The notes: generated by a model from the sequence alone, not told the origin. DNA of 64,000 bases from Rhynchopus sp. YZ270_cl-10 (GCA_964035575.1 OZ037919.1:124001-188000); one strand, 5' to 3'; numbered from the stretch's first letter, positions 32,282 to 43,031 are shown. Made by a program: numbers and translations.

Positions 32282-34138
32282 ATGGGAATTGATCATGAAA
32301 CAGTGCGGGTGGTGGGGAACATCATAGGTCGCAACAGAGTCCAGCTAGGACTGTCGATGCGTGACTGCGAAGAGATCGGAAAATTGGTGAAAGCTGAGAC
32401 CGGGGCGTCAATGGGCCTAGCGTACAAGACGTTGCAGCAGCGGGAGAAGCCGTTTAAGGATAAGGCAGAGGCTCAGGTAGGTGATGTGCAGAAATCGCTC
32501 TCTTTGCTTCTGAAGTATTTCCCCCTGCGACTGGGCGGTGACTTCCCGACCATTATCATCACGTGGGATGGGTATTCACCGTACAGTGCCTTCAGGTCCC
32601 AACTTGCACGGAAGAGGCTTGCAGTTGCTGCGACGAACGGGCTTGAAGCGACAAACTTTTTGACGGTCGCTGACAAAAAAAAATCCACCTTCCACGACTG
32701 GTGGGTTTTTACCTTTCTGCCACAGCTCTCAAACGTTCAAGAGCGCATCCTCAGGAAGGGAGGCTTCGAATTTTCCCTCCTGTACTACAAAATCGGGGGA
32801 GATCATGCCGAGTTGGCAAGTCTCTTCAAAGGTGTCGGCCCCGGGGGACATAGAAGTGCGTTCTGTGCGACCGACCTGGACGACAGATTGTCTGCCCTGC
32901 ACAACTGCACCCGCTTGAGCCTTCAAGAAATGGACGCCTGTGGATTCGAGTGCAGCATTGCCGGGCGATTCGAGCAACCTTGTTACACGCTAACTCCGAT
33001 GCTGCATGATACCAAGGGGGTGATGCGTTTGCTCATTAAAACCATACCGGGTGCCCGCGACGTAGAAACAAAGATCCTTGGTAAGCAGGACGGCAATATG
33101 ACAGGCACGCAGTCACGAACTATCCTACGCAGCCTCATTCAGGAAAATGAGGGGAGCAAACTAATATTGTGCCAGGCCATGCAGGGCCTTTACTACTTTC
33201 GGTATAGTGACATACCAGTGAGGTTCTTCCACACACCAAACCCAAACCCGAACGAGTCGAGGCCATACGCAAAAGATTACTTGTTCGCATTACTGTGTTA
33301 CCACCTTACCGTGTATTTGCTTGAATGGGCGAATCCAGGGGTTACGAAAAGCACGTACATGCACTCAGTCGAACATTGGTTCGATGAAGAAGACGCACAC
33401 AGAGTGACCGTGTCGGACGAACTGTTCGAGCATGCCAATGGGGAGAGGAAGCGTTGGACGGCATGCACCTCCCCAAATACAATGGAACGCGATTTCTTGG
33501 CATTCGAAATTGAAACTAAACATGGAGTGCCGATGTCACCACTGGGCCCCCTAACGGACGCGCTTCCCGCACTTTGGGAGTTTGATACGTTGTGGCTGTG
33601 CAAATGCATAACAGTAGTAGATGAGACTTGGAAAACCGCGTGCACTAACTTGGTGCAGCGACTGCAACGTGCTGGACTGGGAAAACACATAAAACGCCGA
33701 ACAGGGTGGGGGCAAAAATTCTTGTCCAACCCTGATGATGAGGGTAGGGTGAAGAAGATTTGCGTGTGTAAGGAGCCATCATGGAGGGTACCCCCTGTTG
33801 TGGAAAGCAAATCAGAACCAGAACCAGAATCAGAATCAGAGGATGCGGGCGAAGGCTATATATGCACCATCTGTACCAGACTTGGAACACAAACAAATTT
33901 CAATACCGCGCACAAGCTCTATTGTCACTACGACGCAAATCACCGCCCTTCAATTACTTGTGCATGCAGGCAGGAATGCCCCATATGCGAACGCAATGTT
34001 TCCAAGCGAGGTTTTAGCCAGCATCTTTTGTGTAATCACTCAGAGGATATTTCCAAGAAACATTGTCCCATTTGTATGGACGTGTTTTCCTCACCGAGAG
34101 CCGTAGAAAATCATATGTACAACATGCACGGAGAGTAG
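32282..34138 (+). CDS. Zinc-finger protein of the transposon, candidate transposase
   Basis: 618 aa; ATG at 32282, 25 bp inside the left inverted repeat after a run of A. The C-terminal 100 residues hold Cys/His fingers: CTIC with following His/Cys, CPICERNVSKRGFSQHLLCNH (C-x2-C-x11-H-x4-H, 21 residues described by spacing only in part) and a last C-x2-C-x12-H-x4-H finger near the end. An acidic Ser/Glu linker (SEPEPESESE) precedes them. In the body, IIITWDGYSP (Asp 96) and YKIGGDHAE (Asp 174) lie at the ends of hydrophobic strands, like the first two acidic residues of an RNase H-fold transposase; I cannot fix a third. I do not recognise the family by name. Role as transposase is inferred from position in a TIR element and the DNA-binding fingers. 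Confidence 0.6.
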   Translation: MGIDHETVRVVGNIIGRNRVQLGLSMRDCEEIGKLVKAETGASMGLAYKTLQQREKPFKDKAEAQVGDVQKSLSLLLKYFPLRLGGDFPTIIITWDGYSPYSAFRSQLARKRLAVAATNGLEATNFLTVADKKKSTFHDWWVFTFLPQLSNVQERILRKGGFEFSLLYYKIGGDHAELASLFKGVGPGGHRSAFCATDLDDRLSALHNCTRLSLQEMDACGFECSIAGRFEQPCYTLTPMLHDTKGVMRLLIKTIPGARDVETKILGKQDGNMTGTQSRTILRSLIQENEGSKLILCQAMQGLYYFRYSDIPVRFFHTPNPNPNESRPYAKDYLFALLCYHLTVYLLEWANPGVTKSTYMHSVEHWFDEEDAHRVTVSDELFEHANGERKRWTACTSPNTMERDFLAFEIETKHGVPMSPLGPLTDALPALWEFDTLWLCKCITVVDETWKTACTNLVQRLQRAGLGKHIKRRTGWGQKFLSNPDDEGRVKKICVCKEPSWRVPPVVESKSEPEPESESEDAGEGYICTICTRLGTQTNFNTAHKLYCHYDANHRPSITCACRQECPICERNVSKRGFSQHLLCNHSEDISKKHCPICMDVFSSPRAVENHMYNMHGE

Positions 34139-34184
34139 TAGCCTGTTTACATTTTGTTGTTGTTGTTGTATTTTTTGTTTGTTC

Positions 34185-34213
34185 AGTGTTGCCACTCTAG
34201 AATGTGCTCCACT
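34185..34213 (-). repeat. AGTGGAG...CACT hairpin repeat between the two transposon genes
   Basis: On the - strand this reads AGTGGAGCACATTCTAGAG then TGGCAACACT, differing at three of 29 positions from the host copies at 19761 and 58393. It stands about 45 bp after the stop of the first gene. Confidence 0.65.
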
Positions 34214-34370
34214 ATTTGTTTGTTTGTTTGTTTGTTTGTTTACCGCGAATCTATACAAAGGAATGAATCCCCCTCCCCCCCCCCCCCCCCATAGCACTCG
34301 TTTTTGTTCCATCGCAATCCCATTAGTCGCACCCTCTTTCCAGGATCCAAAAACCACACCACATCATATC

Positions 34371-35303
34371 ATGACAAGCAAGCAGACGACGATTGCAAAC
34401 GACTTTTGTACTGTTTATGTGTACAAAGCGAAGAACCCCGCCGGTGCAACCCCCTTAAGTCACCCTGCACTGAGGGCCTTGATTTCGAAATGTTTCAAGG
34501 TGGACTTCAAGTCCAATGATGGCTCAGTGGCAGCTGAACTTGGCAAAAAATTCACCATCACACAGGCGAAGAACAGGGCAGAGGCTGATGCTGCCAAAGG
34601 TGTGTACAGCCTCCGCATCTCAGGGAACGGAGGGGCAGTGAAGGAGACTGTGTTTGGCGGACTCGTGCTGCGGAAGTTGCCTGGGATATCGGACGCCGCA
34701 AAGAAGACGGAGGCGTACAAGCGTCTGGCGCTTGTAGTTCGGGAAGGGGCGTCGCTGGGGGACATGGACATGGCGTGCTTGTACACGTCCATTGTCAACG
34801 AGGGAACAGGGACAGCGGCGGCCAAGGGGGTCATCAAAAGAGGCCCCCGCGCTTCCGTATGGCCTATCATCACGGTGATGGGGGAAAAGATGACACCGGG
34901 TGGAAAAGTGCACCGAATTTTTATTGAAAACGGTTGCACCGTGTTTTGCACCGACCCGACGCTGCAGGGTCACAAGCTGAGCTTTGCGTTGAAGCGGGAG
35001 CGCCTTGCCATCGGGGCCAGCATCGGGGTGGTCGACGGTACGTATGATGTCCCCAGCACTCTGTCCCTTGATTCGACGAGGGAGACTTCCGTGATGGTGC
35101 AGGTGGGAATTACTCGTGTGGACATACCCGTGGGGGCCCCCAACGCACTCTCTGTGAAAATGGACGGGGCATCATGGATGTCCGTGTTTGGGGAGGACGA
35201 AGTTCCTGAGGAGGCTCCTGAGGATCCTGAGGAGACTCTTGCTGAGGCCAGTGACACAGAGGCAAACAAGGAGGACTCCGAAGAGAGTGTTCAATGGCAC
35301 TAG
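34371..35303 (+). CDS. Unrecognised second protein of the transposon
   Basis: 310 aa from ATG 34371, which lies 28 nt after a CTCTTTCCAG acceptor-like site; an in-frame ATG at 34263 is less likely. The sequence is Lys/Gly/Ala-rich and looks like a compact soluble fold (about residues 1-265: NDFCTVYVYKAKNP, FGGLVLRKLPG, VIKRGPRASVWPIITVMG, LKRERLAIGASIGVVDGT), followed by an acidic tail (EDEVPEEAPEDPEETLAEA). No signal peptide, membrane segment or known catalytic motif. The tail, from about residue 268, is encoded inside the right inverted repeat, so a shortened reverse copy of it stands at the left end. An accessory DNA- or RNA-binding role is only a guess. Confidence 0.6.
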   Translation: MTSKQTTIANDFCTVYVYKAKNPAGATPLSHPALRALISKCFKVDFKSNDGSVAAELGKKFTITQAKNRAEADAAKGVYSLRISGNGGAVKETVFGGLVLRKLPGISDAAKKTEAYKRLALVVREGASLGDMDMACLYTSIVNEGTGTAAAKGVIKRGPRASVWPIITVMGEKMTPGGKVHRIFIENGCTVFCTDPTLQGHKLSFALKRERLAIGASIGVVDGTYDVPSTLSLDSTRETSVMVQVGITRVDIPVGAPNALSVKMDGASWMSVFGEDEVPEEAPEDPEETLAEASDTEANKEDSEESVQWH

Positions 35304-35853
35304 TCAGGCACGTCAGTCACTTGACCCCTGCATATGTGTATGGGCGGGATTTTTACAAAGGGGGTGAGGGACCCAAATCATCATGAAATCAACAAAAACA
35401 GAAATCACCCCCCCATCTCCTCCTTTTTTTTTAAATAAATTTTTACAGTGCATGGACATTCAACAATCAACAATCAAACAGGTAACCACCAACCTCCCAA
35501 CCCCCCAACCTCCCACATTTCCAATAAAAATGGCTGTTGCAAGGCATTTCACATGCATAAGGTTGTCAAATGACAACCTATAGGTTGTCATTTGACAACC
35601 TCAGGTTGTCATTTGACAACCCCTAGGTTGTCACTGACAACCTATAGGGTTGTCATAATTATGACATGTCATTGAGGTTGTCATTTAGGTTGTCATTTTG
35701 CTGACTACCGCACCGTGGTGACCCTCCCCTACCCCCCCCCCCCCCCCCAATCATTTGTTTTAAACAACAAATTGTGTACAGATCACGCAAACGTGGCAAC
35801 ACACGGTATCATTTTCCCGCCACAGCAATAAAAGGAAACGCGCCCATTGTAAT

Positions 35854-35898
<45 letters not shown>

Positions 35899-36899
35899 GC
35901 ACTTTTTTAATTGTCTCATATTCACATTTTCATTATTTCTTCTTCCAAAAAAAGAAGAACTCAGGATGCAACGAACAAATGCAGCTTTGCGGGAAGGAGG
36001 GGGCATTTTTCTTTCTTCCAGACCATTTCACGTCCCACCCTTTGCATGAGCTCGACTGAGATGCGTTAATTCTTGTTCTTCTTCTTCCAAACGTATTTCA
36101 ACATTTTGACACGCAACAACTCCCCTTTTTTAAAAAAAGAGTTTTGATGATGTGCATAGCACATTCCTCATTTTCAAAAAAGAAAAAAAAAAAGGTGCGA
36201 AGTGATTGTCGACACAACAAAAAGATTTCTTTTTACATAACACAGCATCCTTGGGTTGTCAACACTAAAAAAAGATAGCACACAGCACTTTTGGGCAAAC
36301 AAAAAAAAACGGAACACAAAAAGAATGCTTCATTTGTCTGTTTGATTCACACACACCAACACTAAATGACAGTTTCACACTTTTTCCACCTTTTTGTTTC
36401 GCCCGGCTTTTGAGCGTACAAGTGCACATGCTTCAATGCAACAAACGAACAACAACAAAGAGACACAAGTAACCTTTTGTGTTGTCATGCAAGAGTTTCC
36501 CCCCTCTTTACCTTCTTTTCGTTTAGAAAAGAATGCATGTGAAGCAATCTTCTTTGATTTGAAAGTAAATGAAACTAACTTCTTGTGAGTCTCTCTCTCC
36601 CTCTCTTCCTCTCCTCCTCTCCCCCCATTCCTCAGATAAACCCTACTACGGGTTTGAAGCAAAGTACCCTCCTCGTCCATCGGCCGTTGTAACTGTTGTG
36701 ATACACTCCCTTTCACAATTCTTCAACCTTCCCCTGTCTTTTTTTCGCTGACGCATGACCGAACTCTTTTCGGCCAACATCACATTAGAAACTAGACTTG
36801 AAATCAAACACAACCCTGAGTGCCCGAGTACAGGAAATATTGCTGCAAAAAAAAAAAGGTGTCATTTTGTCGTTCCCTCACCCCCCCCCCTTCTTGTGT

Positions 36900-36999
36900 T
36901 TGATGCGTTGACGCTTCCACACACTAGCTCTCACCTGTTGGGGGTGGTGGTGTTGGCGGAGCACGGTGAGTGAACGACGTTTGACACTTTCCGCTCACA
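36900..36999 (-). repeat. 100-bp repeat, inverted partner of 62731-62830
   Basis: The reverse complement of this stretch matches 62731-62830 almost base for base, including TGAGCGGAAAGTGTCAAACG, CCGCCAACACCACCACCCCC and AACGCATCA. It ends in a pyrimidine-rich (CACCACCACCCCCAACAG) acceptor-like run. Confidence 0.7.
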
Positions 37000-37561
37000 A
37001 AGCAGTGTGCATTTTTTAAAAAAATACCCCTAACAAACAACACAGCTTTTTCTGCGGATATTTTTCTCTCATGCACAGTGCATTCACCATTTCAATTTTT
37101 TATTTATTTCTGCCTCTCCTTTAGGGTGACTTTATCACCCCTTTTTTGACGCCTTTTGTTTTTGTGATCAATGTGATAAATACACGAGGGCACAGCTTTT
37201 CCTATCTTTGCCTTTGTGCGAGAATCTGCCTTTGTGTGTGTTTTCTCTCCCTTCTGTCCCCCGCCCTTCTGTCCTTTGAAATAGGCATGTGGTCATCTGT
37301 GCGTGGTATCCACGAATTTCTTTTCTTCAGTACCCCACATCCCGCCGATGAACGGTGAGGTGTTTATTCACTTTTCAACTGAGTTAACAAGTTTGGGTAC
37401 ATTTAGTGCACCCTATTATACCTATTCTATTCAGTAGAATAGTTAGTATATGAAACAACTTTTTCAACCGCTCTTTCTTTTGTGCTAGCGTCTGCAGAGG
37501 CGTTTCCGTTGTTTAAGTACATCCCTCCTATTCAGAATCCCCCTTTTAGGTGACTCATTGT

Positions 37562-37600
37562 AAGGTGACTAAGCACAGAGAGGATTCGAGTCATTTTAGA
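37562..37600 (+). repeat. AAGGTGACTAAGC hairpin repeat, diverged copy
   Basis: AAGGTGACTAAGCACAGAGA followed by GGATTCGAGTCATTTTA. Left arm and loop are intact, the right arm has changed. Family described at 48852. Confidence 0.6.
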
Positions 37601-38292
37601 GACTTTCTTAGAGTGAGGCCAGCTTATTGCATATGGGAGAGCTGCCACATCCAGGGGAGGAGATGTGCTGCCTGTTAAATGACTTCTCAAGGCTGCCTTG
37701 CACTTTGCGGTAAGCCGAAGGGAAGACATTCCTGCTGCTACAAAATAAAGTAGCAAAAGCAAAAAACAAAACAAAACAAAACAAACTTTCAAACCCCCTG
37801 CTGCGATGCTCCAACGGTAACTATCGTGCAACATCATAGCGGGCCACTTAGGCTTGGGGGTATAAAGCGGCAGCGTGTTATTTCGAGCGGTTTGTGAACC
37901 GCCTCCGTTCTCACGGTACGGAACACTCGAACGTCCTCACCCTTCTGCATGAGCTCGACTGAGCTGCGTTTTAGTACGTTTTTTCAACTCTCTTTTTTTT
38001 CTTTTTTTTCTAAAGTTTGGGTACATTTAGTGCCTAGAATACCTTCTATTCAGTAGAAAGTATATGAAATTCATTTTTTTTTTGTCTCGCGTTTGTCCAG
38101 GGGCCTGTATCCCAGAGGCACCTCCACGTTTGTCAACTTCATTTGTTCATGTGGCCTAAACAATTGCTTTTTCTCTTGCCTCTCTCCCCAATCCTAATCC
38201 CTCAGAACGAATAAGGAAAACCCTTGTACGAAGTTTTAACAACCCCATTTTTTCAAAAAACCCTACCAGGGTCCTTTTCACAAAAAATTGGC

Positions 38293-38357
38293 AGTGGAGA
38301 TTGCACAACTGTGGCAACACTACCAAGGCAACTACACTACTCCAAACAATTTATCAA
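38293..38357 (+). repeat. AGTGGAGATTGCACAAC repeat
   Basis: AGTGGAGATTGCACAACTG, TGGCAACACTACCAAGGCAA and CTACACTACTCCAAACAATT. Near-identical to 51055-51120 and 59926-59990; the outer AGTGG and CACT match the shorter 19761 type. Confidence 0.65.
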
Positions 38358-39593
38358 AAAAAAAAAAAAGTAAATTTTTGAATACCACCTTCTTCGCAAT
38401 AGTAAATAGAAACGACGGACGGTGGGCCGCTGGTTTTTGTGTTTGAAGTAAAAGGGGAGTCTCAGTTGTTATTTGCTCTTGGTTTGTAAAATAATAAATG
38501 GTTTCCATTAAATATTCCGCAAACCCGTAGTAAATAACCGATTTTGAAAAATAATATCCGGATGCAAATAAAGCAAATAACAACTGATATCCCCCCTCTT
38601 TTTTTACGTTTATTACCTTTTCACGCACCACAGCCACCCACCCATGCTTCAGTGGTGGGGAAAAAAAAAATTAGAGCACAACAGCTTGCAGAGCTATAAA
38701 TGAAAAAAAAAACTTCCATTCTTATTTCACCATCATATCCCGAAGTCAGTTTCTCTATTTGTGTAGACAAAAAAAAAAAGAAAAAAAAACCCCCAGATGG
38801 TAGTGAATGGTGATGGGGCCTTTGGCCTATCGGTTCAGCAAATTGAGACAATGAGAAGACAATGGCCCACTATCTCCTCCCCTCATCCCTTTTGAAGTCA
38901 CCGCCGTATGTGAACAATGTGCGCGCCACGTGTCCGAAGAGGATCTGGGTGTGTGTGTTTTCGTTTTTTTGTTATGTTTTTGGTGTCCACATTTTGTTGA
39001 ACACATTTTCCTTCATGAATGTAGGGTCTGCGTGGTCCGGGTTTCTAGTGGTGTTTTTTTGCATTCCTTTGTGCCCTGGTTTTGCAAATTAGGTTTAGGT
39101 ACTGCCTGAGTCAGAATATTGCCTAAGTTGTGTGTGTGTGTGTGTTTGATAACAGATTTAGAGTGGTTAACGCCCTGAACGGAGTATAACTCACTGTTGT
39201 GTGTGTGTTTGTCTCTTATTTGTCTATATTGTGTGCTGCTTTATAGACTATCTTGGTATTTGGCTGTGGGGAGAGGGGAACCACTGATCTGTGCAGGGGG
39301 GAAAACAAATAACTTTATTGACAACAATGACTGTACAGCTGGTGTACAGTGATTGGCAACACAATAAAAAGAAAAGTACGGGGGAAAAAAAAAAGGTGCG
39401 AAATTACCTTCGCTTTTTTTTAAAAACACTTTTTCCTCACTTTTTTTTCCCCCCCTTCCCCGCACTTTTCTACCCCCCTTTTTTTTATTTATTTACAGAT
39501 GTACATTTATCATAGTGGAACAGATCCTTCGTCTACACTAAACAAAAAGAGCAGTGATTTGCAAAAAAAAAAAATGTGATTGCACCTCCCCAG

Positions 39594-39716
39594 AGTGATA
39601 AGCTGTATTTGTGATACATTGTCCATTCATGATGCATTAATACATCACAATACAGCTGTATTGTGATGTATTAATGTATCATGAATGGACAATGTATCGT
39701 ACTACAGCTTATCACT
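39594..39716. mobile_element. Near-perfect palindrome of ~123 bp
   Basis: Arms GTGATAAGCTGTATTTGTGA... and the mirrored ...TACAGCTTATCAC pair over almost their whole length, centred near 39655 on ACAGCTGT. Related single-arm fragments containing GCTGTATTGTGAT occur at 40206 and 47286. No coding capacity; probably a small foldback MITE. Confidence 0.75.
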
Positions 39717-39791
39717 ATCGCCTTATGCCTCTACCCCCCCCTTTCTTCCCATTCCCTTCTTCTCAGCTTCCCCCACCCCGCCACCCCGCCA

Positions 39792-39955
39792 CACGACGTT
39801 GAAGTAAATTACTTTACTTGTGGTTTTACATGTCATTTTTTTTACTTGTGTTTAAGCTGTACGCTTACGTTTTTACGTGTGCCACAAATAAACTATTTTC
39901 ACAAGTAAAATGACATGTAAAACCACAACGTAAAGTAATTTACTTCAACGTCGTG
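39792..39955. mobile_element. CACGACG-ended foldback element, CA target duplication
   Basis: 164 bp. The left arm CACGACGTTGAAGTAAATTA pairs with the right arm ...TTTACTTCAACGTCGTG; a second inner pair is ACTTGTGGTTTTACATGTCA. CA lies on each side (39790-91 and 39956-57). It shares end bases and flanks with 16809-16989 but not the interior. Confidence 0.8.
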
Positions 39956-40123
39956 CACCCCACAAGGTAGTCTACTATGTCGCTGCCTCAACCAACTTCC
40001 TTCTTCGTCTTGTACAATCTCTTTCACGTGCCTCGTATTGGTGGCAAGTGTGAGGCCCAATATTCCTCTTAACCTTTTCTTTTGATCATATTCGTTATGC
40101 GTTGTGCGATAACGCAATATGAT

Positions 40124-40160
40124 AAGGTGACTAAGCAATGAGAGGCTTAGGGTCATCTTA
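40124..40160 (+). repeat. AAGGTGACTAAGC hairpin repeat
   Basis: AAGGTGACTAAGCAATGAGA then GGCTTAGGGTCATCTTA. The upstream CGATAACGCAATATGAT also matches the copy at 48852. Confidence 0.7.
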
Positions 40161-40625
40161 ACATTTTCTTTTATGCGGTCAATTTTTTTTTTTTACCACA
40201 CCCCCTAGTAGTGGCTGTATTGTGATATTTGCCCATAATATGCATCGCTGTGTTGTATTATGTATTATGAATAGGTAATTTTATTACAATAGAACCACTA
40301 TTTCTATTACGTCCTTCTCAAAGAACGAAATATTTTGCAAAAATTCGCAAAAAAAAAGTCATAAATCCAAAAAAAGAACATTTCTACAACATTTTATATG
40401 TCAATTCATTTCAATTACACACACACTCCAACACTACAGAGACGAAGGGGGGGTTTTTTTCTTCTTTTCAGTTCCCCTCCCCCCCCTCCTCCTTCTTTTC
40501 CCCCTCTCTTCTCTTCTCTTCTCCTATCCTTTCTAGGGAGTTTTTAATCTCAATTTGACGAGATTACAGCTGTCAATATTACCTCCCCCCGCCAGGGGCG
40601 GGAGAGACGCGACAGCGTGACGAGC

Positions 40626-41360
40626 ATGGGGGATGCGAAGAGCGCGCCTGCGGGGTTTATGGGGCGTATCCCTGAGGTCGTGAGGTTCTTCTTCAGTGGC
40701 GGGATCGGCACGCTGCTGGACTACATCGCGTATAAGGCTATCTACGATTCAGTGGAGTTTCCCTTCTTCCGGGCAACGTTGAGCTGGGCCCTGGCATATG
40801 CACTCAGCGTAGTCTGGCAGCACTCCCTGCACGCGCTCTTCGTCTTTGGGGGCTACGGCCCGCTTGGATACGTCCGCTCGCTTGGTGCAATGTATGTCGC
40901 CTATTCAGGCAGTATTCTGTTCTCTCCTGTCATAAACTGGATGCTCGTGGAATACGCGAAGTTTGACCACAATGTGTCCTTCATAGCCACGCTTCTAATA
41001 ACAGGTATGTTTTTCTCCACCCCCCCTCCACCCCCTCAAACCCCTTCCACAATTGGAAATTAGCAAAGTTAGAGCCTTTAAACAAACCTCAGGCAGCATT
41101 CGTGGGAGGGATCAACTTTGTGGAATTTCCCCCCCAAAAAAAAAAAATGCTTTTTTTAATCAGGTCTTGCGAACTATATCCTTCTTACGAAGTCGATGGG
41201 TGCGGCTGGGAATGCCTCAGGTGCGATTGTCATCTTTTCGGGTGGGGTACCGCTCGATGTCATGCGCCCTCAAGAACGAAAGAAGGGCATGCAAGCTAAG
41301 ACAAGCTCTAACGTCGTCATCGGTACGCCAGCCAAACCGATGGGCTGTACACTCTGCTAG
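40626..41360 (+). CDS. GtrA-like membrane protein (two exons)
   Basis: Exon 1 is 40626-41004; a 159-bp intron has donor GTATGT and an acceptor after a T-rich tract (TTTTTTTAATCAG); exon 2 is 41164-41360. The joined frame gives 191 aa. The first exon has FFFSGGIGTLLDYIAYKAIY, the N-terminal hallmark of GtrA-like proteins, followed by hydrophobic segments at about 20-40, 50-72, 80-105 and 115-135. Exon 2 begins TGLANYILLTKSMG, matching the last GtrA helix, and adds a 45-aa soluble tail ending GCTLC. GtrA proteins are small four-helix proteins linked in bacteria to moving polyprenyl-linked sugars; the role in a eukaryote is unknown. The final CTLC could be lipid-modified, but this is speculative. 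ATG at 40626 is chosen as the first Met. Confidence 0.65.
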
Positions 41361-43031
41361 GTACCTCGTAACACCCTTTCTGCTCAAAAAAAAAAAAAAA
41401 AAAAAAACAGAGAAACAGAGAAAGTGAAGCTTGATCTCCAGGCTACAACTATCCCAACAATGTATCATATCAGAGATTTTTTCTTTTTTCTGGTCAAAGC
41501 TTGCAAAGGGACCGTAGCATGAGAGAAAGCGAAAGGATGGGATGTGGGTATGGGTATGGGTGTGGCATAAGGGGATTACCTTGAGTGATGGAACATCTTT
41601 TGAGGCACAGTGAAATGTGGAGTGGGATGGGGGGAGGTGGGTGGTGTTTGTTTATACCTGTTTTAAAGTAGATCACTGATCCCCCCCAATACGCAGCAAA
41701 AAAAAGCTGCTCAAACAAGCTTGATTGAGTGGTGGGTGAACATTGTGATTATAACTGCGAACCGAAAAAAAAATAGTAAAAACCCAAAATGTCATTTGGT
41801 TTAATGAAGACATGCCTCTTTATTTCCCATATTTCCCAAGCCCCTATTCCACCCTGTGTGTATTTTTTTTTAAAATTCTCTCTCTGAAGTAGTCCCTTTT
41901 ATAAATGTTTCTTTGGGTGTCTGCGTCCGTAAAGACGTCTTTTTTTAAAATCATCCAGTTTTTTTCTTTTTGATTGTCTCAATCTTTTCCACAACCCAAA
42001 GAGAGCGGGACAACAGTCTGATAGGTAGCTAGCCTTACGAGGGGGGGGGTTGATATTTCCTCTTCCCTCTCCCCTCACCGAACTGTGTTTTTTTTAAATT
42101 TAAAATTAGGTAGTCATACAACTCCTGTATGGCACCCTGAGAAAATGCAAAAAAAAGTAACGAAAAAAAAAAATAATAAAATAACCAGATACAATTTTGC
42201 TGATTGAAACATGCTCTCTTCTCCAATCTTCACGATCACTTTTTCTCTTTTTTTTCCTTTTTTTTCCCCCCCTTTTTTAGCTTGGCTATGTCTTATTTGG
42301 GGTGGGTGGGAGGGCCTAGGGATGGGAGGGGAAATGAAAGAAGACAAAACCAAGACAATAAAAAAAAAGCAAGCTTTCAAAATACAGTGTCAACGTGGAT
42401 ATTGTATTCCCCCCCTTTTTTTTTCTTCTTTTTTTTTTCTTCTTTTTTTTCTCTCTCTTTTTTCTCTTTTATTTTTAGATGTGTGCACGAGAGACACATT
42501 CATTTTCAAAGTTTTCCCCTCCTCCCCTCCCCCTCTATTTTGTACCAGGAGTGTACCACACTGCCCTACTGCATCTTCGCCGCTACCCTTTTTTGTTTGC
42601 CCCATTTTTATTTAAATAAGTAGAGACCATGTGCCCTGTCCTCACCCACAGGGCATTTTTCTTTCTGTCACCTCATGAAATGAAGGAGGAAATAGAAACA
42701 AAGCATTTCGAACACACTTTTGCGGTTCTAGAGACGAACCGCGCTGCAGAGCCACTCCTCACCAAACAGGTCGAGGTGTTGTGCGTTTCACCACAACCTC
42801 TCCCAAGAGTTTCATCGTGTGATAAGTGTTAAGTTTCTATTTTTAAAGAAAGATGGGAACAATTTTATTGATCCCTCCTCCAATGCTATCAATTTATTGA
42901 TTGCACATGTTGAAAATACTTCTTCTCCTCTTCAACTCCTCACATTTTCTTGATGCTCCTTCTCATCTCTCATCTCTCCCCTTTTACCACCACCCCACGT
43001 CACCACACCACAGACAACACAACACAACACC
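41361..43031. other. Intergenic, 1.7 kb, small repeats
   Basis: No gene seen. 41424-41470 has a weak relative of the CTACACTACTCCAACAATGT repeat. 42478-42518 is a GATGTGTGCACGAGAGACAC repeat. 42660-42838 is the second copy of the 175-bp repeat at 26380, starting CACCTCATGAAATGAAGGAG. The rest is T-, A- and pyrimidine-rich. Confidence 0.5.

Larger units (their letters stand above)
30554..35731 (+). mobile_element. Two-gene inverted-repeat transposon, candidate new family
   Basis: The left end TA-GGGGAGGGTCAC and right end GTGACCCTCCCC-TA are inverted and TA-flanked. The inverted repeat continues for about 0.53 kb: left arm 30556-30567 plus 31732-32256, right arm 35172-35729. The left arm is split by a 1159-bp insertion (30568-31726); without it the element is about 4.0 kb. 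The arms contain many CAACCT...AGGTTGTCA words and a conserved AT-rich block. Between them are two open genes on the same strand (32282-34138 and 34371-35303). The element looks whole apart from the insertion. Identity as a DNA transposon is inferred from structure, since neither protein has a recognised named family. Confidence 0.75.
35732..40600. other. Gene-poor region, 4.9 kb, small repeats
   Basis: No coding region that I can support on either strand. It begins with a C run and a T run of about 40 nt (35850-35897). Paired short repeats include CATGAGCTCGACTGAG (36046 and 37950), TTTGGGTACATTTAGTGC (37392 and 38019), and a segment at 36333-36420 that recurs at 59388-59452 and, in part, 50262-50303. 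Individual elements are listed separately. Confidence 0.45.
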
